10,116 bases of DNA from Syntrophaceae bacterium UBA2192 (lineage in GTDB: Bacteria > Desulfobacterota > Syntrophia > Syntrophales > UBA2192), in NCBI GenBank assembly GCA_002327315.1, contig DCVI01000007.1, forward strand, positions 17,481 to 27,596. Direction: 5' to 3'. The translations under genes and the position numbers were made by a program. Positions 6,272-10,116 of the stretch are shown here, piece by piece (position 1 is the stretch's first letter; each line of letters starts with the position of its first letter). A model generated the notes under the pieces. It did not search any database, was not told the origin of the DNA, and saw only the letters and a program-made list of their open reading frames with translations.

Positions 6272-6316
6272 CGTCCCCGGTGAAGGTTGTCTGTGAAAAT
6301 GCGTCCATCCGGCCGA

Positions 6317-6508
6317 TTACGTGTGACGCCGTCGCTGGATCTTGGCAAGCCGCCGTCTCGCCTCGAGCGCTTTTCTCTTGCGCTTGACGGAAGGCTTTTC
6401 GTAGGCGCGACGCAGCTTCAGTTCCTTGAACAGGCCGTTCTTCGACAGCTTGTTTTTCAGAACCTTCAATGCCTTGTCGACATCGTTGTCAAAAACCTTG
6501 ACTTCCAA
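6317..6508 (-). CDS. rpsU: 30S ribosomal protein S21
   Basis: S21 is a late-binding small-subunit ribosomal protein that sits near the platform and the anti-Shine-Dalgarno end of 16S rRNA. The 63-residue product has the family pattern: an EVKVFDNDVDKALKVLKNKL start, the helix with LFKELKLRRAYEKPS, and a C-terminal very basic helix (KRKRKALEARRRLAKIQRRR). The start codon is TTG (6506-6508), with no ATG in frame nearby. A strong ribosome binding site supports it. The gene has its own near-consensus promoter about 150 nt upstream, beginning only a few dozen bases after lipM, and is followed by the LOG gene. Identification is secure. Confidence 0.96.
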   Translation of the reverse strand: MEVKVFDNDVDKALKVLKNKLSKNGLFKELKLRRAYEKPSVKRKRKALEARRRLAKIQRRRHT

Positions 6509-6517
6509 ATATGATCG

Positions 6518-6528
6518 CTCCCTTCCTT
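6518..6528 (-). promoter_or_regulatory. Ribosome binding site fixing the rpsU TTG start
   Basis: On the - strand the sequence AAGGAAGGGAG ends 9 nt before the TTG at 6506-6508. Because no in-frame ATG lies between it and the conserved N-terminus of S21, this site decides the start. Confidence 0.7.
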
Positions 6529-6652
6529 ATAAATTCGTATGTCCTAATCAGGGAAAAGCAAACATGAACACAGCGGAATCAAAGGCGATTTCATAGGACG
6601 TGCGAACACATGAAATGATCGATGAATCCGATTTTCCCCCGCGAAACCACTG

Positions 6653-6707
6653 AATATTATTGGAAAACAATATTATTGTCAATCAAAACTTTGTGTTGGA
6701 TGACAAT
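6653..6707. promoter_or_regulatory. Dyad and direct repeat over the rpsU promoter
   Basis: Two exact copies of AATATTATTG (6653-6662 and 6669-6678) lie 16 nt apart, one over the -10 and one overlapping the edge of the -35. In addition, perfect 7-nt inverted arms ATTGTCA (6675-6681) and TGACAAT (6701-6707), with a 19-nt loop, include the -35. These could be operator sites for a regulator, or simply AT-rich promoter sequence; no binding protein is suggested by the sequence. Confidence 0.35.
6654..6682 (-). promoter_or_regulatory. Near-consensus sigma-70 promoter of rpsU
   Basis: On the - strand a perfect TTGACA (6677-6682) is followed by exactly 17 nt and TAATAT (6654-6659). This is the best promoter match in the window. 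Transcription would start near 6647, giving a leader of about 140 nt. The -35 lies 33 nt beyond the lipM stop codon, so rpsU and the LOG gene form a unit that can be transcribed independently of the upstream operon. Confidence 0.75.
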
Positions 6708-6715
6708 TTCAGGCA

Positions 6716-7573
6716 TCACGACGGCTCCCCTTCCCCATCCGAGGTGTTTTTCCCGTCCAGATTCCACCGGTCCGTGCCGTACTTTTCGGCCAGAAGCCGC
6801 TCCTTCAAAGCTTCCTCGGCAGCCGTCAGGCCATCTTCGGCCAAGGTAATGCCGAGCGTGTCCTCGAAGGCCCCCCGGAGGACCCGGGCGAGTTCGTTGG
6901 CCCCGATGACCCTGCCGAGCTGCTCCAGGAGGGTCGTCGTGGAACCCGAGATCCCGGCAGCGGGGACCCGCATGACCGCCGCGGCACGGATAGGATCGAC
7001 GTCGATCAGCAGAGATCCATGTTGGAGAAAGGCGCCGCCTCCCCTTACCTGTGCACTACCGCAGATCTTGCGTCCGCCCACGAGAAGCTCGTATTTTGAC
7101 GGGGCGGCAAAACAGTATGCCTCCAGGGACGTTCCCGCGGCCGAGCGTCCCTCGGACACCATCTCCGGTGTGAGGCCAAGCCGCTTGAGGGCTTCCACGA
7201 TACAGGCACTGATGATCCGGTAGGTCCCGAGGATATCGCCGGTGAACAGGGGATGATCCATGGCCGCCACGAGCGAGTAGGTCATCTCGTGTTCGTGCAG
7301 GACGGCTTTGCCCCCCGTGGGCCGGCGCACGATGTCGATCCCCTCGCGCCGGCAGGTTTCGACATCGATCTCCCGTGAGGTTTTCTGGAAGTAGCCCAGC
7401 GACACGGCGGGGGGCTGCCAGCCGAAGAACCGAAGCGTGGGGGGCAGGGCCTCACGGCGGTTCTGACGGAAGACGGCCTCGTCGATGGCCATGTTCTCGG
7501 CGGCGCGCAATACCCGGCAGGGCAGCAGGCGCCAGGAAGGCTCATTCCTCGATTGCGGCTTCCTCGCCGACAT
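6716..7573 (-). CDS. lipM: Octanoyltransferase, LipM-type (LplA/BPL family)
   Basis: This belongs to the biotin/lipoate protein ligase fold. LipM enzymes move octanoyl from acyl-carrier protein to GcvH, the first step of lipoyl assembly. From the ATG at 7573 (285 aa) the motifs are: NMAIDEAV (27-34), FFGWQPPAVSLGYFQ (49-63), RRPTGGKAVLH (83-93), a Cys at 144 in AYCFAAPSKYELL, and GRKICGSAQ (157-165) with Lys159, then LQHGSLLIDVD. The Cys before FxAPSxYEL corresponds to the catalytic cysteine of Bacillus LipM and favours an acyltransferase over an ATP-dependent lipoate ligase. Both the Cys and the Lys are present, so a ligase role is not excluded. The start overlaps gcvH by 32 nt; an upstream ATG at 7594 is possible but lies deeper in gcvH. 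Direct adjacency to gcvH supports the role. Confidence 0.85.
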   Translation of the reverse strand: MSARKPQSRNEPSWRLLPCRVLRAAENMAIDEAVFRQNRREALPPTLRFFGWQPPAVSLGYFQKTSREIDVETCRREGIDIVRRPTGGKAVLHEHEMTYSLVAAMDHPLFTGDILGTYRIISACIVEALKRLGLTPEMVSEGRSAAGTSLEAYCFAAPSKYELLVGGRKICGSAQVRGGGAFLQHGSLLIDVDPIRAAAVMRVPAAGISGSTTTLLEQLGRVIGANELARVLRGAFEDTLGITLAEDGLTAAEEALKERLLAEKYGTDRWNLDGKNTSDGEGEPS

Positions 7574-7943
7574 ACTCCCTGTATTCCTCTGCATCGAGGA
7601 GGTTGTTGAGCTCGTCGAGATCGCGCAATTCCACCATGATCAGCCAGCCGGCCCCATAGGGATCGCTGTTGATCACGCCGATGTCGTCCACGATATCCTC
7701 GTTGACGCCGATGACCTCGCCGCTGACCGGTGAGATGAGCTCCGCAACCGATTTGGACGACTCGATGACGCCAAAGGGTTCATCCTGCTCGACTTCCGCA
7801 TCTGTCCGGGGCAACTCGACGGAATAGAGCTCCCCTAGTTTTTCCTGGGCATAGTCGGAGACCCCGACGGTGGCGATGTTCCCGTCCACCCGAACCCAGG
7901 TGTGTTCGCGGCTGTAGAAGAGATCCTCTTGAAAACCTGCCAT
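7542..7943 (-). CDS. gcvH: Glycine cleavage system H protein
   Basis: GcvH carries lipoate on a lysine, shuttling the aminomethyl group among the glycine cleavage enzymes. It can also be the first acceptor and donor in lipoyl relay to other complexes. The 133-residue protein is complete: YSREHTWV (10-17), VGVSDYAQEKLGELYSVELP (26-45), the lipoyl-lysine motif ESSKSV with Lys64, the SPVSGEVIGVNE hairpin (71-82) and GWLIMVEL (99-106). The acidic C-terminal stretch EEYREYVGEEAAIEE is slightly longer than usual. A GAGG ribosome binding site precedes the ATG, which lies 7 nt after the pepP stop. No gcvT or gcvP is in the window; its neighbour is the enzyme that would load it. Confidence 0.96.
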   Translation of the reverse strand: MAGFQEDLFYSREHTWVRVDGNIATVGVSDYAQEKLGELYSVELPRTDAEVEQDEPFGVIESSKSVAELISPVSGEVIGVNEDIVDDIGVINSDPYGAGWLIMVELRDLDELNNLLDAEEYREYVGEEAAIEE

Positions 7944-7950
7944 GCTTCCC

Positions 7951-9036
7951 TCACCCGATAACCTGCAATTCCTTCGAAAACTCCGTGAGCACCCTGGCCC
8001 CCCCTTTCTCGACGAGAACCGTATCCTCGATACGGACCCCGCCGAAGCCGGGAAGATAGATCCCGGGCTCGATGGTGATCACCATCCCCTTCTCAAGGAC
8101 GGCATCGGAAAGGGTCGAGAGCCTGGGGGCTTCGTGGACATCGAGTCCCACCCCGTGCCCCGTCCCATGGGAAAAAAGAGGACCGTAACCGGCCTTCTCG
8201 ATGACGCCCCTTGCCGCGGCATCCACGTCGCGGCAGGCAACTCCGGGTCTCACCGCCTCCAGGGCCCTGTCGTGGGCCTCTTTAACCACGGCATAGATCC
8301 TCTCGTGCCGCCTTCCCGCCCCGCCGACGGCAAAGGTGCACGTCTCGTCCGAGTGGTACCCGCGCCAGACGGCCCCGTAATCGATGACCACGAAGTCCCC
8401 CGGCCGGATCTTCCGGCTTCCCGGCCGGGCATGGGGAAGGGCGCTGTTGGGACCTGATGCAATGATCGTGTCAAAGGCGGGGGTTTCGGCACCCATGCTG
8501 CGCATGGCATATTCGAGCTCGACGGCAATGTCGCGCTCGCACACCCCGGGCCGGATGCGCCCCAGGGTTGACCTCAGGGCGCCCGCGGCAATGCGGATCG
8601 CCCTGCGAATCTGCGTGATTTCACCGGGGTCCTTGACGGCACGGATGGCGCCGAGCTCCCTCTGAAGGGGCTTCCAGCGCACCTTTTTCGACTTCCGGCG
8701 CAGGGAGCTCAACAGCTCCACCGTCGCGACGGCAGGCTCGAAGCCGACGTGTTCAACCCCGCCTGCGGAAAGGGCCTCGGCGATGCCGGAGACTTTGTCG
8801 CGGTAGAGGACCACCCGGGTTCCGGGGGCCTGCTTTCGTGCCTGGGTCGTGTAGCGTCCGTCCACCAGGAGGGCCGGTTTTCCCGCGCCCACGACGAGGG
8901 CCCCGTCACTGCCGGTAAAGCCTGTCAGGTAACGGATGTTCTTGAGATCGAGGATGAGAAAAGCCTCCAGGCCCGAGCGCCGCAGGAGCGCCCGCAGCCG
9001 GGATACCCTCGGGGCGATGGCAGGCCGTTCAGGCAT
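7951..9036 (-). CDS. pepP: M24 family Xaa-Pro aminopeptidase
   Basis: This is a cytoplasmic metallopeptidase that removes an N-terminal residue preceding proline (creatinase/prolidase fold). From the ATG at 9036 (361 aa) an N-terminal creatinase-like domain (about 10-130; NIRYLTGFTGSDGALVV at 33-49) is followed by the catalytic pita-bread domain. All five metal ligands are visible: D219 (IDYGA), D230 (HSDET), H294 (HGTGHGVG), E323 (TIEPGIY) and E337 (VRIED). The usual length is about 355. The chosen ATG overlaps the TPR gene by 8 nt and has an AGGA 9 nt upstream; a TTG at 9063 would add nine residues. It sits between the TPR gene and gcvH in a tight operon. Small-molecule M24 relatives cannot be excluded but the prolidase-like motifs fit best. 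Confidence 0.92.
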   Translation of the reverse strand: MPERPAIAPRVSRLRALLRRSGLEAFLILDLKNIRYLTGFTGSDGALVVGAGKPALLVDGRYTTQARKQAPGTRVVLYRDKVSGIAEALSAGGVEHVGFEPAVATVELLSSLRRKSKKVRWKPLQRELGAIRAVKDPGEITQIRRAIRIAAGALRSTLGRIRPGVCERDIAVELEYAMRSMGAETPAFDTIIASGPNSALPHARPGSRKIRPGDFVVIDYGAVWRGYHSDETCTFAVGGAGRRHERIYAVVKEAHDRALEAVRPGVACRDVDAAARGVIEKAGYGPLFSHGTGHGVGLDVHEAPRLSTLSDAVLEKGMVITIEPGIYLPGFGGVRIEDTVLVEKGGARVLTEFSKELQVIG

Positions 9037-9910
9037 TCCCTTGCATCCTGTCGAGAGAGACAAGCCACCGGTTCAGCTCTCCGATGACGCGCTCGCGGGG
9101 ATCAGGGACTGCAGCTTCCTGACGGGCGGCGGCGGACGCATCCGTTGCCGGTTCATCGGTCTCGAGCAGCTCCGTTGCGATCGTGCGGCTGAACAGACTC
9201 TGGAAGGGAGGCACAACGGGCTCTGCGAAAAAGAGATCCTTGCGTTCCCCGTCAGGAACCCCCTCGCCGGCTATGATTGTTTTCTCATCCTCCCGGGCCT
9301 GCGGCCGGAGCTTCCGGAGTCTCCCCAGGGCATCCTGGTTCTGAGGGTCCGTGGCGAGGATTTCCTTGAGGAGAGCCTCGGCCAGCTCCCGGTATCCCTG
9401 CCGCGCATAGAGATCGGCCAGCGTCAGGGTTTTGAAATCGGCGGCCCGGGGCAATCCCACCTCCTCGTCGGGCTTCTCCGCCCCCGCCTCCGAGTAAGTA
9501 CGGCTCTCCCTCCGCAGCCTGTCCTCCAGGTCCGCGATGGCCTCCGGGGATTCGGGATTCATGGACATGTAGATGAGTGAGGCCCTTTCGGCCTCCTCAT
9601 CGAGCCCACTGTCCCGGCAGAGCTCGGAAAGAATGCCGAAGACCGGCGACCAGCGGATCACATCGTCGGCAAGTCCCCTCAGAACATCGAGGGCAGGCTC
9701 CCTTTCCCCTTTCCGATGCCAGCCGATGCCGAGAATGATCTTGGCTTCCGTGTCATCGGGGTAGATCCGCAGACGCTCGAGCGCCAGATCGACGGCGAGG
9801 GCCGGGTCCTGTTCGAGACACGCCTCGGCCCGGGCGATGAACTCCTTGCGGTCCACGACCTCGCTGAGACTCACCATCTCGTAGCCGCCCTTGGTGCTGT
9901 CCTTCTCCAT
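9029..9910 (-). CDS. Tetratricopeptide-repeat protein
   Basis: This is a 293-residue soluble helical repeat protein with no signal peptide or membrane segment. Residues about 22-112 contain degenerate TPR-like helix pairs (for example ALDLALERLRIYPDD-like and ASLIYMSMNPESPEA segments). A clear TPR-type motif occupies about 159-203 (TLTLADLYARQGYRELAEAL, then LKEILATDPQNQDALGRL). A low-complexity linker (about 205-268) leads to a C-terminal amphipathic helix, RVIGELNRWLVSLDR (274-288). Such proteins usually serve as protein-protein scaffolds; the partner is unknown. An AAGAAGG lies just before the ATG at 9910; a second ATG at 9877 is possible. It is the first gene of the TPR-pepP-gcvH-lipM unit. 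I recognise the family, not a specific gene. Confidence 0.8.
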   Translation of the reverse strand: MEKDSTKGGYEMVSLSEVVDRKEFIARAEACLEQDPALAVDLALERLRIYPDDTEAKIILGIGWHRKGEREPALDVLRGLADDVIRWSPVFGILSELCRDSGLDEEAERASLIYMSMNPESPEAIADLEDRLRRESRTYSEAGAEKPDEEVGLPRAADFKTLTLADLYARQGYRELAEALLKEILATDPQNQDALGRLRKLRPQAREDEKTIIAGEGVPDGERKDLFFAEPVVPPFQSLFSRTIATELLETDEPATDASAAARQEAAVPDPRERVIGELNRWLVSLDRMQGNA

Positions 9911-9948
9911 CAGCCTTCTTCCCGCTCTCTTTCCGTCGTTTTACTGTC

Positions 9949-9980
9949 CGATCTTCCTCGCTTCCGCTCTTCCAATCTTC
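9949..9980 (-). repeat. Purine-rich period-8 array upstream of the TPR-pepP operon
   Basis: Four consecutive octamers on the + strand, cgatcttc, ctcgcttc, cgctcttc, caatcttc, share C...CTTC. On the - strand the unit is GAAGnnnG, matching the array at 5371-5394. It lies in the probable leader of the TPR gene, 39 nt or more before the ATG. Confidence 0.55.
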
Positions 9981-9994
9981 GTGTTCAGTTCGGG

Positions 9995-10023
9995 GGACTA
10001 ACACAGCCCCCTTTGTGTGTCAA
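9995..10023 (-). promoter_or_regulatory. Possible promoter of the TPR-pepP-gcvH-lipM operon
   Basis: On the - strand TTGACA (10018-10023) is followed by a 17-nt spacer and TAGTCC (9995-10000), a poor -10. The position is right for the operon, but the -10 is weak and the same stretch contains a GGGGG/CCCCC hairpin, so this is tentative. It starts 7 nt from the intron end. Confidence 0.3.
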
Positions 10024-10030
10024 GGTTGAA

Positions 10031-10116
10031 ATCGGGATAGGGGGCGGTCGGGATGACCGCTCCCCTCCCACACCACCCGGCATGCGGGTCCGCACCGGGC
10101 GGTTGAAACAGTTGAG
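10031..10116 (-). mobile_element. 3' end of a group II intron (domains V and VI), cut by the window edge
   Basis: On the - strand 10103-10072 folds as a 32-nt domain V: nine pairs (ACCGCCCGG with CCGGGTGGT, one G-U), a 2-nt TG bulge on the 3' side, and an upper stem TGCG/CGCA capped by GACC. It includes a CGC triad. The following GTGTGGGAGG is typical of what comes after domain V in bacterial introns. Then a second stem, domain VI, has GCGGTC/GACCGC capped by ATCCC with GGGG/CCCC below, and an unpaired A at 10038 followed by seven nucleotides ending in GAT. That is where the branch-point A sits relative to the 3' splice site. The intron would end at 10031. The rest, including any reverse transcriptase, lies to the right. 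Whether it is complete or a remnant cannot be seen. Confidence 0.8.

Noticed and set aside
6220..6348. Upstream start for the LOG protein giving 260 residues
   Set aside because: It would overlap rpsU and cover the spacer hairpin; the added residues look like translated non-coding sequence.
7282..7545. Alternative small gene starting with ATGA at the gcvH stop codon
   Set aside because: The ATGA overlap looks attractive, but its frame gives a Pro/Arg/Ser-rich shadow, while the lipM frame over the same bases has all family motifs.
9990..10014. Rho-independent terminator (GGGGG/CCCCC with TTT on the + strand)
   Set aside because: The stem is only five pairs with a 10-nt loop and a short T-run, and no + strand gene ends there.

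Overview
The window looks like ordinary chromosome from a GC-rich, Gram-negative anaerobe, most plausibly a deltaproteobacterium (Desulfobacterota, Syntrophobacterales-like). The evidence is an outer-membrane-type lipoprotein, a basic S21 protein, the LipM/GcvH pair, a long divergent HolA, and an intergenic inverted repeat of a kind I associate with that group. This placement is an inference from gene style; no rRNA or tRNA is present. There are eleven protein genes, all apparently intact.

Left part (1-3860): a glycine-zipper lipoprotein and ribulose-phosphate 3-epimerase (rpe) lie on the + strand. rpe converges with a DHH/DHHA1 phosphoesterase on the - strand, which is divergent from a YacP-like NYN-domain RNase on the + strand. 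The YacP-like gene converges with holA.

Right part (3869-9910): everything is on the - strand. Read in transcription order it runs: a TPR protein, an M24 Xaa-Pro aminopeptidase, gcvH and a LipM-type octanoyltransferase, packed as one operon with overlaps or a 7-nt gap. Next comes a near-consensus promoter driving rpsU and then a LOG-family gene, and finally holA. The four core functions are protein turnover, lipoyl assembly, translation and replication. The gcvH-lipM adjacency suggests octanoyl transfer onto GcvH as the first step of lipoyl-protein assembly.

The most unusual content is between the genes. Six of the intergenic spaces, plus the left edge, carry degenerate tandem arrays with a strict 7-nt or 8-nt period. 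Five of the seven arrays are arranged as two inverted arms around a short centre. Both convergent gene pairs have period-8 arrays; the lipoprotein/rpe leaders and the yacP leader have period-7 arrays. One array forms the end of the DHH coding sequence. A separate 126-bp inverted repeat abuts the LOG stop codon. At the right edge the - strand carries what looks like the 3' end of a group II intron (domains V and VI with a bulged A), whose body and any reverse transcriptase would lie outside the window. I see no CRISPR array, tRNA, complete transposase or defence system.
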